This document shows positions 52,132 to 60,878 of a stretch of DNA of 64,000 bases, piece after piece. The DNA lies in contig CABHOY010000033.1 of NCBI GenBank assembly GCA_902168105.1, positions 62,001-126,000 on the forward strand. The letters run 5' to 3'. Position 1 is the stretch's first letter; each line of letters opens with the position of its first letter. A program made the translations under genes and the position numbers. The DNA is from an uncultured Flavihumibacter sp. Its GTDB lineage: Bacteria > Bacteroidota > Bacteroidia > Chitinophagales > Chitinophagaceae. Under the pieces are notes generated by a model. That model worked only from the letters and a program-made list of their open reading frames with translations. It did no database searches and was not told the DNA's origin.

Positions 52132-53403
52132 ATGATACAATTTATTAATCCGGTTGACATCCTGAACCTGGCTGCCACAGATCTGACTTCTATTGACGAC
52201 ACTGTGATCAAAAGAGCTAAAAAGGCGACCCTGGCTGAAATAGACCTCTCTGACGATGGCTTTTTCAATTACCATGAACACCAACTAACCCGGTCAGATT
52301 GCGAGCGTGTGATCGATGAACTGGAAGAGCGGGATAAGCTTGAATTTTATCATTTCATAGCCAATTATCCTGTACTGAATAAATTCCTCATCAGCGGGGA
52401 TGAAAGCTTCTTCACCGCTTTCCGGCATGAGAGCATTTACAAACTACCTGAATTTGTAAAATTTATCAGCCCTTATTTCGCCGCCGCATATGATAGTGCC
52501 TTATGGAAGGCATGGCAACAGTATACCACCCCGATTGATCATATTATAGCGGTAGAGCCTATTATCGTCCCTGATGATGTTGATAATGCCTATAAGAGCC
52601 TGCGTAATGACCTGAACAGGAAGATAGAAGATATCAGGGGGCTGTATGCAAAAGTGGAGGACCTGGAACAGGAAGTGAATCTGAAGGCTATCGCCGCCCA
52701 GGCGGATATATTGCTGGACAAGGACAGGCTGAATATGCTGCCGCCGTACTTCCAGGACCTGCGGAATGCCATGGTGCTGTCTACCCGCAAGCTCGGGATA
52801 CAGATCAATAATATCAGGGGGGATGCGGCTATCGGCAGACAGGTGATTGAAACACTAAAGGGAGTACTGACTGATGGCGTGACCCGGGAAAAGCTGGTAA
52901 AGGACTATGAATTACTCCTGAATGCTGAACAACAGGAAGCCAATGCCAATGATCCGGTAAGGATCAAATACAATGAACTTGTCGCTTCGCTGACCGAGGT
53001 ATATAAAGCAGCGAGCAATCCACAAACAAGTGTACCAGGAGTAAGAAAATGGGTTGATGAGCACATTAACATCGAAGAGATCAAAGCACTGGATGTAAAG
53101 TATCACAATATAAAAAATCAGATTGCTGTTAAACTGAGTGGGGTAGGTGCTGCGATCTACAAAGGCCACAGGGAAAGATTTGCTGCTTTGGAATACCTGG
53201 AAATGGCAGAACAGATCGGTGTATTGGAAGGAGAACCATTAGATGCAGTCCTCCACTTCAGGAACATACTGCAGGAAGAAATAACGAAGTTGGGATTAAC
53301 GCCCGACGATCCTCATGGCGTTAACAAGAAAATGATCAGAGACATGATCATCATAGGCACTGTCATCATCATTATAGTTATTTTCAGCAAAGGTTGCTTC
53401 TGA
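52132..53403 (+). CDS. Tail-anchored protein of the Hsp70 cluster
   Basis: The 423-residue protein has an N-terminal helical domain (MIQFINPVDILNLAATDLTS followed by DDGFFNYHEHQLTRSDCERV) that opens like the short N-terminal modules of Hsp70-linked proteins (N-P-x-D-I-L-x-L). A coiled-coil-rich middle (about 160-300; NDLNRKIEDIRGLYAKVEDL) and a membrane helix at the very C-terminus (about 401-417, ending SKGCF) follow. The topology is that of a C-terminally anchored cytosolic protein. No known domain is certain. It is the first gene of a tight cluster with a 123-residue protein and a long Hsp70-like ATPase, and is a candidate membrane receptor or co-chaperone. Confidence 0.75.
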   Translation: MIQFINPVDILNLAATDLTSIDDTVIKRAKKATLAEIDLSDDGFFNYHEHQLTRSDCERVIDELEERDKLEFYHFIANYPVLNKFLISGDESFFTAFRHESIYKLPEFVKFISPYFAAAYDSALWKAWQQYTTPIDHIIAVEPIIVPDDVDNAYKSLRNDLNRKIEDIRGLYAKVEDLEQEVNLKAIAAQADILLDKDRLNMLPPYFQDLRNAMVLSTRKLGIQINNIRGDAAIGRQVIETLKGVLTDGVTREKLVKDYELLLNAEQQEANANDPVRIKYNELVASLTEVYKAASNPQTSVPGVRKWVDEHINIEEIKALDVKYHNIKNQIAVKLSGVGAAIYKGHRERFAALEYLEMAEQIGVLEGEPLDAVLHFRNILQEEITKLGLTPDDPHGVNKKMIRDMIIIGTVIIIIVIFSKGCF

Positions 53404-53438
53404 TATCTATCATCCTTACTCAACTTAATACCACATAC

Positions 53439-53810
53439 ATGGCCGACCCTATAAAAGTGACAAAAGCATACCTCGATATCCTGAACCAGGTATTTGAGAT
53501 AGAAAAGAAACTGTCTGTGTTGCAGGAATCCAATTCTATTCAACGCAATGTCAATAAGCTGAAAGAGATCATGGAAAACGACATCGTAGCACAAGGCGGT
53601 GACGATATAACAGGATTTATTTACCATAACCCTATCGGGGAGGATTATAATATTACCCGTACCGACTGTGAAGCCAGCATTGCCGGTGAAAGCACAGAAG
53701 ATCTGCAGATCACGGAGGTAATAAAACCCATCATCCGCTTCAGGAACGGAGGCGCTAATATCATTGTACAAAAAGCAATCGTCGTAGTAAAAGCAAAAAA
53801 TAGTCTGTAA
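53439..53810 (+). CDS. Small partner protein of the Hsp70 cluster
   Basis: The ATG at 53439 gives 123 residues. The N-terminal half is a helix (KVTKAYLDILNQVFEIEKKL followed by EIMENDIVAQGG) and the C-terminal half is beta-rich (TEVIKPIIRFRNGGANIIVQ). Size and helix-then-strand layout recall GrpE-type exchange factors, but I see no sequence signature. Its stop codon shares a base with the Hsp70 ATG, so coupled translation and a direct complex are likely. Confidence 0.75.
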   Translation: MADPIKVTKAYLDILNQVFEIEKKLSVLQESNSIQRNVNKLKEIMENDIVAQGGDDITGFIYHNPIGEDYNITRTDCEASIAGESTEDLQITEVIKPIIRFRNGGANIIVQKAIVVVKAKNSL

Positions 53811-56290
53811 TGGAGCAAATGATCAATTTCGGTATAGACCTGGGCACTACCAATTCCGCTATTGCGAAATTTGCAAATGGAAAGGTGCAGTTATTCCAGA
53901 ACCCGACGGATCCCGGTACCTACACCTTACCATCTGTAATAGCTTTTCAGGAAGACAGGATCGTAGCCGGTAAAAAGGCGAGAGAATGGCTTGAAAGAGA
54001 CCCGCAGAGCGTAGTTGGCCGGTTCAAAAGGAAGATGGGCACCTCTGAAAAGTATGATATAAAAAGTATCGGAGCTACTAAAACACCAGTAGAACTATCT
54101 GCCATAATTTTGAAGGAACTACGCACATTCCTGCCGCCGGGAGAATATCCCGAGGCCGGTGTGATCACTATACCTGCATCCTTTGATACCATCCAGTCTA
54201 ATGCCACGAAGGAAGCAGCATCTCAGGCGGGCTTCAGACAGGTGTTACTGTTACAGGAACCTATTGCTGCCAGCCTTGCCTATGCAAATACAAAGAAAGA
54301 AGCAGGTATGCCGGATGGCCAGTGGCTTGTTTACGATCTCGGTGGTGGTACGTTTGACGTAGCCATGATCCGCGTAAAGGAAGGTGAAATGAAAGTGATG
54401 GACCATGAAGGCGATAACTTCCTGGGGGGGACTGACTTTGACAATCTTATTGTAGAGAAATTGCTCATCCCCGCTATAACAGAGCGTTACAAGTTCAGCG
54501 ATCTTGAACAGGAAATGAAAAGTGCGAGGGGCAAATACAACGCAAAATATTTTGTACTGCTGCAACAGGCGGAAGAAGCAAAGATCTTGTTATCATCCAA
54601 AAGCAACGCCGTTATTACGGTTGATGGATTGACAGATGAAAATAATGCACCGGTAGATTTTGAATACACGATCACCCGCACTGCTTTCAATGAACTGATC
54701 GCCCCTCACATAGACGACACCATTCATATGGTAGAGCAGATCATTACCCGCAACAAACTTACAGCAAAGGACCTTCAGTTTGTGCTGATGGTAGGAGGTT
54801 CTACCTTCATTCCCTACGTTCGCCAACGCGTAGAAGAAGTCCTCGGAGTACCGGTGAACTGTGAAGTAGATCCTATCACCGCTGTAGCTGCCGGCGCCGC
54901 ATACTATGCCTCCGGTAAGGCGAATGTAATTGGAGAATCGACGTTAGCTGCTAATAGTCCGGTAGCTATCAAGGTGACATATCCAAAGGTTTCCCGTGAG
55001 AAAGAAGAGCTCTTCCTGGCGAAAGTGACAGGAGAGACTACCAATCTCACATACAGGATCACCAGGGAAGATGGCGGCTTTGATACCGGTATTAAAACGC
55101 TCTCCGAACGTATCAGCGAATACCTGCCGCTGGTAGCGAACGTCTATAACTTTTTCAAACTTACTGTCTACGATCAGGAGAATAAAGTAATTGAAACGGG
55201 TACAGGTATTATCGGTATCGATAGTGGTTACGGTATCAACGGACAGCCTATTCCGGAAGATATCTGCCTGGAAATAGATGACGACGATAAACCTGGTGAA
55301 ACGAAGCTGCTGCAAGTCTTCCAGAAGAACAATATACTTCCGTCCCGGAAAACGATCACGCGCGTACTGAATAAAACTATTTCAGATACAAACGGAGAAC
55401 GCATCAGGATCAACGTACTGGAAGGTCCGCACTATGCGCTGCCGGAAGCTAACAAGAGCCTGGGTTACCTTGAAATAGCCGCTGATAAATTAAACAAGAA
55501 AGTACTGAAAGGTTCGGATATCGAACTGACCTTTAATATTTCTGAATCCAGGGACCTGACCGTTACCGCTTATCTTCAGATGGCAGACCAGGAATTCAAA
55601 CAAACTTTTACGCCACAGGAAAGGCATACACCGGTGGACGTGCTGAGAATAGAGATCTATACCCTTGCCGGCAAACTGGAAAATGAGATATTTGAGACCA
55701 ACAACCATGAAGACTATGCGGTAGGTAAACAGTTGGCAGAGCTTAAGAAGGATATGGACAACATCAAAGGCGAAGCAAAAGCATTAGCGGAAGATGATGT
55801 GACCGATAAGCGTTATCAGCTGGAAGACAGAAAGCGAAAGCTGGCGCAGGCGATAGACCTGGCAACTAAGCAGAACCGCATGAATGATGTGAGGGCAGCG
55901 TACTTTAATATCAAAACCGTATGTCATCAGCGTGTTATTGCCGGCGGAAGCGAGCAGGATAAACAGCATTTCTATGATATTGTAAAAGACGAGGAACACT
56001 TCCTGGCGGTGCCAAGCCCTGCAAGGACGATTGAGAAGTCGACAGCCCTGCATGTGTTGAACATGACGATGTTGTGGCGCGATCCGGAATTCCTGGTAAA
56101 TACATTCAAGGAATTGTTAGCGGCTCAGCGGGCGGCCAACTATGACGAATCACTGAAAGCGCTGGAGCAGGAAGGTTTACAGGCTATCCAGCAACGTAAC
56201 TGGTCTAAACTCACTGAGGTGGATCATGCACTGATAGCCAGGGTACCAAGAGGAGCAGCGCAGGATGTGATCAGGAAAGTTGGATTTTAA
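53810..56290 (+). CDS. Long Hsp70-family ATPase
   Basis: The 826-residue protein has a complete actin/Hsp70 ATPase domain: phosphate-1 GIDLGTTNSA (8-17), connect-1 region with ASQAGFRQVLLLQEPIAASL, phosphate-2 D176-L-G-G-G-T, and adenosine motif VGGSTFIPYVR with G329-G330. A substrate-binding-like beta domain spans about 380-600 (TYRITREDGGFDTGIKTLSE). The remaining 220 residues are helical and highly charged, unlike the DnaK lid, making it nearly 190 residues longer than DnaK. No GrpE or DnaJ of the standard type is adjacent. Tight linkage to two unrecognised partners suggests a dedicated chaperone-like machine. Confidence 0.88.
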   Translation: MEQMINFGIDLGTTNSAIAKFANGKVQLFQNPTDPGTYTLPSVIAFQEDRIVAGKKAREWLERDPQSVVGRFKRKMGTSEKYDIKSIGATKTPVELSAIILKELRTFLPPGEYPEAGVITIPASFDTIQSNATKEAASQAGFRQVLLLQEPIAASLAYANTKKEAGMPDGQWLVYDLGGGTFDVAMIRVKEGEMKVMDHEGDNFLGGTDFDNLIVEKLLIPAITERYKFSDLEQEMKSARGKYNAKYFVLLQQAEEAKILLSSKSNAVITVDGLTDENNAPVDFEYTITRTAFNELIAPHIDDTIHMVEQIITRNKLTAKDLQFVLMVGGSTFIPYVRQRVEEVLGVPVNCEVDPITAVAAGAAYYASGKANVIGESTLAANSPVAIKVTYPKVSREKEELFLAKVTGETTNLTYRITREDGGFDTGIKTLSERISEYLPLVANVYNFFKLTVYDQENKVIETGTGIIGIDSGYGINGQPIPEDICLEIDDDDKPGETKLLQVFQKNNILPSRKTITRVLNKTISDTNGERIRINVLEGPHYALPEANKSLGYLEIAADKLNKKVLKGSDIELTFNISESRDLTVTAYLQMADQEFKQTFTPQERHTPVDVLRIEIYTLAGKLENEIFETNNHEDYAVGKQLAELKKDMDNIKGEAKALAEDDVTDKRYQLEDRKRKLAQAIDLATKQNRMNDVRAAYFNIKTVCHQRVIAGGSEQDKQHFYDIVKDEEHFLAVPSPARTIEKSTALHVLNMTMLWRDPEFLVNTFKELLAAQRAANYDESLKALEQEGLQAIQQRNWSKLTEVDHALIARVPRGAAQDVIRKVGF

Positions 56291-56307
56291 ACCTTTACGC
56301 CTTTACT

Positions 56308-56742
56308 ATGGAAGTTTTTACATTATCGCGCGGGTCGAAGATCGGCAGGTACATTCTATTTAGTATTTCGCTGATAATATTTTCGGGCGCCGCGCTTGAT
56401 TTCTGCTTCGGTCCTTCTTTGACGCGAGGTACAACTGTCATCTTACTTGCACTGTTTGTTTTTATCGGACTTATTTTCCGTGCTCTTTTACAGGTGAATG
56501 AAAAGATCATTCTTGACAATTATGGTGTCCGCAAGAAGTCACGGCTTGCTGACAGGGAATTGCGGCATGAAGATATAAAAGGGTATATAGTTGATGAGGA
56601 TTCTCTGATTATTATTCCTCATAAGGGTAAGGGCAAAAGTATCCAGGTATCCAAGGATATCAACGGCGTGGATGTGTTACAACGTAGGCTTGCTGTCAGT
56701 CATCCGGATCTAAATGCTCTCCGGAAACGCGGAGTTTTATAA
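56308..56742 (+). CDS. Two-TM membrane protein with a PH-like C-terminal domain
   Basis: The 144-residue protein has two membrane helices (about 12-33 and 44-62), then a soluble region with strands (IILDNYGVRKKSRLADRELR; DIKGYIVDEDSLIIIPHKGK) reminiscent of bacterial PH-like or DUF304-like domains. It lies 17 bases after the Hsp70 gene and is probably the last gene of that cluster. Function unknown; a membrane partner role is inferred from context. Confidence 0.65.
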   Translation: MEVFTLSRGSKIGRYILFSISLIIFSGAALDFCFGPSLTRGTTVILLALFVFIGLIFRALLQVNEKIILDNYGVRKKSRLADRELRHEDIKGYIVDEDSLIIIPHKGKGKSIQVSKDINGVDVLQRRLAVSHPDLNALRKRGVL

Positions 56743-56782
56743 CGATAGGAAAAATAAAGTAAGGCTTAAACAATGCAGTACA

Positions 56783-57238
56783 TTATTGACAGCCGTTCTT
56801 CCGGCGGGTATCGATGATGTACTGGATCTTCCATCCTTCGGTAAGTCTTACCAGCTGGAAGGAGTTGACCCCACAATGCAAAAGTTGCTGCTGGAAATAA
56901 AAGTTATAGGGTGTCCAGGCAATGGCGAGGTCTCCATCTATCTTTACTACATCAAATGTAATACGCTCATCGGCAGCGTCTTTGGGTAACTGGCTAATAC
57001 TGGATGCAAATTTACTGATCGCTTCCGTACGTACGCTTACTATGCCTTGTTTGTCCTTGACGATTGTCTGTAATACTGCACCGGGGGCAAAACTCTGCAT
57101 CAAGGCAGTGCTATCTGACTGCTTCATAGCAGTAAAAAGGCTGTTAACAGCGGCTTTCACTGAGTCTGTAGTGGTCTGGGCATTGGTAGCCCCAATGAAC
57201 AGCAATAGAAAAAGGGTTAGACAGGTAATAGGTCGCAT
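56783..57238 (-). CDS. Secreted SnoaL/NTF2-like protein
   Basis: The 151-residue protein starts with a signal peptide (to NAQTT, residue 22) and has the cone-shaped NTF2 fold pattern: helix VKAAVNSLFTAMKQSDSTAL, strand LAIAWTPYNFYFQQQ, final strand EGWKIQYIID. Such secreted domains are common in Bacteroidetes as binding or enzyme-like modules with variable pockets. No partner is evident. It converges on the Hsp70 cluster membrane gene. Confidence 0.8.
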   Translation of the reverse strand: MRPITCLTLFLLLFIGATNAQTTTDSVKAAVNSLFTAMKQSDSTALMQSFAPGAVLQTIVKDKQGIVSVRTEAISKFASSISQLPKDAADERITFDVVKIDGDLAIAWTPYNFYFQQQLLHCGVNSFQLVRLTEGWKIQYIIDTRRKNGCQ

Positions 57239-57279
57239 TTTTTACCTGAATGTACGAATAACCCCGGCTATAAAGAGCA

Positions 57280-58530
57280 TTATTTCTTTGCCGTTTTCTC
57301 TTTTGTCTTTTTCTCAGTTACAGATTTCTCAGTTGAAACTTTCCCTGTTACTGCTTTCTCGTTGGTCTTTTTCTCAGTTACAGATTTCTCAGCTGAAACT
57401 TTCCCTGTTACTGCTTTCTCATTTTCCTTTTTCTCAGTTATTGATTTCCCGGTTGAGGCTTTTCCTGTTACTGCTTTCTCTTCTGTCTTTTTCTCAACTG
57501 CAGGTTTCTCAGTTGAAACTTTCCCTGTTACGGTTTTTTCTTCAGTCTTTTTCTCGGTGGCCGGTTTTTCAGTTGAGACATTACCTGTTATCGCTTTCTC
57601 TTTTACCGGCGCGTATATAGCTTTGGCCGTTGTTTCTTTTTTCTTTACCGGAGCGTCGTTTGTCGTATTCTTTTTTTCGGTTTTCTGTTTAACAACAAAA
57701 TAACCATCCCATGTAAAGACTTCACGATCAATGGTTTTCTTTACTACGGTTTCTCCATCTTCTCCAAACTCCTCATCTGTGATCACTTTAATGATCTTGC
57801 CTGGCTGTCCGCCGGGTTCTTTTGGAAATAGCAACACCTCATCATGGGCAATCGCACCGGCATCAAAAATGGTGGACTTCTGAGGAAGTATCAAAAGTGT
57901 ATTACCATTCCATCCAAAATAATAGTAGTCGCTGGGTATGCCGCAGGCTTCACCGCTAAAGCAAAGGCGAAGTATGGTAGTTAACTTATCAAGTCCCATG
58001 TTGCCGAGCAACTTTCCTTCAGCAGAAATAGCGTATTGTCCGCCGGCTACGACCTGTTCTCTTTTATCTATCAGATGGTGAGTGGAGCTCAGCGCCTTCA
58101 GGACCACGAGGTATTTAGGATCGTCTTCTTTTGTAGCACCTGGGATCACTTTCTCAATGCCGTATATCAATTGCGCTGAATCTTGTTTGTAAGCTCCCAG
58201 AGCAGCGAATCCGAGCCATAGGTATCCTTCTTTTTGCTTACCGCCGGACTTATAACGTACCTGCCACCACGGAGTGGTCAATCCTCGAAGACTAAGTTCG
58301 GTCTCGTTCAGTTTAGTCGCAATAACAGAAGTACCTGCGGTAAGGGTGTCCACAATCGGTGACTTAGGGGAGGCAGATTGCCAGATATATGCTTTATCTG
58401 CAAATATGGTCAGGGAATCACCGGGTTGTACTCTCCAGAGATTATATTCAACATTACCTTTCAGTTGAGCCATTGCCGGAGTCTTTGCCAATAGCACAAG
58501 GGATAATACGGATAGGAAAAATTGTTTCAT
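57280..58530 (-). CDS. Secreted SH3-like protein with a lysine-rich 20-residue tandem repeat
   Basis: The start at 58530 (MKQFFLSVLSLVLLAKTPAM, then AQ) gives 416 residues. Residues about 28-105 resemble a bacterial SH3 domain (DKAYIWQSASPKSPIVDTLT, then WWQVRY...GYLWLGF). A central beta-rich domain follows (about 110-300). The tail from about residue 310 is made of 20-residue units of the type EKKTNEKAVTGKVSTEKSVT, repeated five times, with charges of both signs but lysine in excess. Such tails often bind cell-wall polymers or anionic surfaces. A TATCTTTG box (complement of 58549-58556) is just upstream. Copy number may vary between strains because the repeat is exact in length (60 bp). Confidence 0.75.
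   Translation of the reverse strand: MKQFFLSVLSLVLLAKTPAMAQLKGNVEYNLWRVQPGDSLTIFADKAYIWQSASPKSPIVDTLTAGTSVIATKLNETELSLRGLTTPWWQVRYKSGGKQKEGYLWLGFAALGAYKQDSAQLIYGIEKVIPGATKEDDPKYLVVLKALSSTHHLIDKREQVVAGGQYAISAEGKLLGNMGLDKLTTILRLCFSGEACGIPSDYYYFGWNGNTLLILPQKSTIFDAGAIAHDEVLLFPKEPGGQPGKIIKVITDEEFGEDGETVVKKTIDREVFTWDGYFVVKQKTEKKNTTNDAPVKKKETTAKAIYAPVKEKAITGNVSTEKPATEKKTEEKTVTGKVSTEKPAVEKKTEEKAVTGKASTGKSITEKKENEKAVTGKVSAEKSVTEKKTNEKAVTGKVSTEKSVTEKKTKEKTAKK
57301..57600 (-). repeat. 60-bp coding tandem repeat, five units
   Basis: Five consecutive 60-nt units, each ending CTTTCTC on the plus strand and each containing TTTTTCTC (the third unit slightly diverged), encode the lysine-rich tail. The units differ by point changes only, keeping the frame. 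Confidence 0.85.
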
Positions 58531-58548
58531 AGGTATTTCTTTCGCCCG

Positions 58549-58556
58549 CAAAGATA
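58549..58556 (-). promoter_or_regulatory. -7 element of the SH3-like protein gene
   Basis: TATCTTTG on the minus strand is a full TAnnTTTG match 19 bases before the start codon. No -33 TTTG is present at the usual spacing. Confidence 0.4.
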
Positions 58557-58648
58557 TTTAAATGTTTTCTGCCGGACATTAAATATTGCCCGCCGCCTTT
58601 TTGTAATTTTTCAGAGAATGTAGCGACTAATCATATAAAGCGCACACC

Positions 58649-59131
58649 GTGGAAAAAGAATTCCTTCAAGTAGTCAACGAGCATCAGGGCATTATCGGAA
58701 AGGTCTGCCGCATGTACTGTACGGAGCAGGCCGATGCGGAGGACCTTTTCCAGGAGATCGTTCTGCAGCTCTGGCGATCGTGGCCCGGCTTCAACCGGCA
58801 GTCAAAGGTCAGCACTTGGTTGTACCGCATCTCGCTCAACACAGCGATCACTGGTTTCAGAAGAAGCCGGACCAGGCCTGTTCTCGGTCCGCTGAACATT
58901 CATCACGACAACTATTCAGCGCCGCCGCCGCAACGGATGGATGTGCAATACGCCCCTGAATTGCAGATGGCCATTAACACGCTGAATAAGTTTGATAAGT
59001 CGCTCCTGTTACTCTACCTGGACGACAAGCCTTACAGCGAAATAGCCGAGATACTAGGGCTAAGTATCTCCAACGTCGGCGTGAAGATCAACAGGATAAA
59101 AAAGAAGTTAAAAGAAATTCTAAACCCCTGA
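58649..59131 (+). CDS. ECF RNA polymerase sigma factor (GTG start)
   Basis: The 160-residue protein starts with GTG, giving MEKEFLQVVNEHQGIIGKVC. It has region 2 (YCTEQADAEDLFQEIVLQLW) and region 4 with the HTH (YSEIAEILGLSISNVGVKIN). The QADAEDLFQEI motif matches general ECF factors of the SigW/RpoE group in Bacteroidetes. The next gene, 11 bases on, encodes a membrane protein that could be its anti-sigma factor. No SusC/SusD is linked, so it likely responds to another signal. Confidence 0.88.
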   Translation: MEKEFLQVVNEHQGIIGKVCRMYCTEQADAEDLFQEIVLQLWRSWPGFNRQSKVSTWLYRISLNTAITGFRRSRTRPVLGPLNIHHDNYSAPPPQRMDVQYAPELQMAINTLNKFDKSLLLLYLDDKPYSEIAEILGLSISNVGVKINRIKKKLKEILNP

Positions 59132-59142
59132 AATTTACCAAT

Positions 59143-59742
59143 ATGGAACTGGACGACCTTAAAAACAAGTGGCAGCAGGAAAATGAGAAGCTGTCCCGCG
59201 AACAACATAAAGACATTTCAGCAATTGAACGACTGCTGACCCACAAAATGGCTGACCTGGTATCGGCCATGAAAACCAAATATGAAAAGATCATCACGAT
59301 GATGCTTGGCAGCATGCTGCTGATGATCCTTGTATTCCCTATTTTATCAGATGGGTTTAGCTACCCTGGATCGGCCTATGGTTTTGCGAAATGTATGTTC
59401 TTCTATATATTGCTGATCACGTTTTATTGGCTGAAATTCAGGAACATACTCCACCTCACATTGAGCGACTTCCTGCAGGAGCGAATGACGCAGTTGTTGC
59501 GGATCCTTGAGAGAAGCCGCCGGATAGAGATCATTTTCTGCATTGTATTCTACATGGCATTACTAGGGGTAGGACGTTTCTTTTACGGAAAGGGGCTTGC
59601 AGGACTATTCACTTTGGAGATGTTAGGCTTCTTTTTACTGTCCCTCATCTTTGCGATAGCCATGATATGGCTGATAGGCTACCGGCATACCCGGCAGATC
59701 AAAGAACTTAAGCAGTACCTGGAAGAGTATGAGACTGCCTGA
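59143..59742 (+). CDS. Membrane protein, possible anti-sigma factor of the upstream ECF sigma
   Basis: The 199-residue protein has a charged cytoplasmic N-terminus (MELDDLKNKWQQENEKLSRE, about 45 residues) and four membrane helices (about 49-67, 75-93, 127-142, 150-175). A charged, helical N-terminus followed by membrane segments is the usual layout of Bacteroidetes anti-sigma factors, though I cannot see a ZAS motif. Position and spacing after the sigma gene support the role. Confidence 0.65.
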   Translation: MELDDLKNKWQQENEKLSREQHKDISAIERLLTHKMADLVSAMKTKYEKIITMMLGSMLLMILVFPILSDGFSYPGSAYGFAKCMFFYILLITFYWLKFRNILHLTLSDFLQERMTQLLRILERSRRIEIIFCIVFYMALLGVGRFFYGKGLAGLFTLEMLGFFLLSLIFAIAMIWLIGYRHTRQIKELKQYLEEYETA

Positions 59743-59766
59743 TCTTCCTGTTATTGTTTTTCGCGG

Positions 59767-59994
59767 ATGGGGCTTACAATGATTCTGGCGTTGACCTTCT
59801 GGCTCGCAGTTCGGATGGAATCACTGGCTGTACTTCTTTGAAGTTCCTTACTATTGAACTTTTTTATGACGGTTGGGCTTTGGAATATCTATTTTAACCC
59901 CTGGCGGGTCGTATCAGCATACTTCAAAGAACTAAAGGCCAGTGATTTCCATCCGAATGCTCACCGCGGCCGGTCTCCAAAACAATAACCAGGG
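59767..59994 (-). repeat. Dispersed palindromic element, copy 2
   Basis: The reverse complement of this segment matches copy 1. It begins TTATTGTTTTGGAGACCGG and continues with the ATTCGGATGGAAATCACTGG arm. It ends with GAGCCAGAAGGTCAACGCC and ATTGTAAGCCCC. Orientation is opposite to copies 1 and 3. Confidence 0.8.
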
Positions 59995-60090
59995 ACCCTA
60001 TGCCCGTATTTGTTATATGCGATGCCATTGGGGCTATCCTGTTATCCTGGAGCCACAGGAACAGTTACTGCTCTGACAACCTGCTATTAT

Positions 60091-60128
60091 CAATACAATC
60101 AGATCAAATCAATACAATCAGATCAATG
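60091..60128 (+). repeat. 19-nt perfect tandem pair
   Basis: ATCAATACAATCAGATCAA occurs twice in direct succession (60091-60109 and 60110-60128). Confidence 0.85.
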
Positions 60129-60216
60129 CGGGAGCAAAACCCATAGCTCATAACCCATAATCACCGGTTCTCCTTACCCAGTAGAATGGCCTTTCCAATA
60201 GCTTTTCAATACCTCT

Positions 60217-60389
60217 GAAAGCCTTCATCAGCGCTAAAGGAAGGGAGATTGTATAGGTATTTAGGCCTATTAACCCAGTATTACAGGCCTTTTGGTATAG
60301 CTAGCACTATACAAAAAGGCCTGTAAAGCAGGCCTAAAAGGCCTATAGATAGGAAGACCGGCCCTTTTCGAAGCGCTGATGAAGGTTTC
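60217..60389. repeat. Nested large inverted repeat
   Basis: Outer arms GAAAGCCTTCATCAGCGCT (60217-60235) and AGCGCTGATGAAGGTTTC (60372-60389) mirror each other with one mismatch. Inside them the arms ACAGGCCTTTTGGTATAG (60283-60300) and CTATACAAAAAGGCCTGT (60307-60324) form an 18-bp stem with one mismatch around a 6-nt loop. The whole segment could extrude as a cruciform. Confidence 0.8.
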
Positions 60390-60510
60390 CCGGGGTTAAT
60401 GAAGAGCAATATGGGGCAGCCACATGGGTATTTCCCACATTGGAGGTATGGTAGCCTGGTTTCTATGGTTACATAATGGCATGGCGATATGGGATTTAAT
60501 TGACGGCATC

Positions 60511-60605
60511 AAACTGCATCAACCGATATGAACCGATATGAACCGATATCAACCGATATAAAATGGTATCAAATGGTATCAAATCGTATCAAATCGTATC
60601 AAATG
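60511..60605 (+). repeat. 10-nt tandem array
   Basis: Nine consecutive 10-nt units run AAACTGCATC, AACCGATATG (twice), AACCGATATC, AACCGATATA, AAATGGTATC (twice) and AAATCGTATC (twice), with a degenerate tenth unit. The drift along the array suggests slippage growth. Confidence 0.85.
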
Positions 60606-60636
60606 GCGGGATTGCCTAAGACATTGCATTTGGTTG

Positions 60637-60860
60637 TCCTGCTATTATTTTGGAGACCGGCCGCGGTGAGCATTCGGGTGGAAATCACTGGCCTTCAGTT
60701 ATTTGAAGTATGCTGATACGACCCGCCAGGGGTTAAATAGCTAAACTAAAGCCCATCCGCACGTCAACGCTCAATGTTCAGGAACTTCAAAGAACTGCAG
60801 CCAGTGAGTCCACCCGAACTGCGAGCTAGAAGGTCAGCGCCGGAACCACGGTAAGCCCAT
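60637..60860 (+). repeat. Dispersed palindromic element, copy 3
   Basis: Begins TCCTGCTATTATTTTGGAGA like copy 1. The left arm is near 60671-60709, the right arm near 60783-60820, and the conserved tail GCGAGCTAGAAGGTCAGCGC follows at 60821-60840. It directly precedes the radical SAM gene. Confidence 0.8.
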
Positions 60861-60878
60861 CAATAAACATTCAGCACA

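Noticed and set aside
60511..60605. CRISPR-like array
   Set aside because: The units are 10 nt with no spacers and no cas genes are present; it is a simple tandem repeat.
60528..60716. A 62-codon frame across the 10-nt tandem array
   Set aside because: It is created by repeat units and enters the palindromic element; not a gene.
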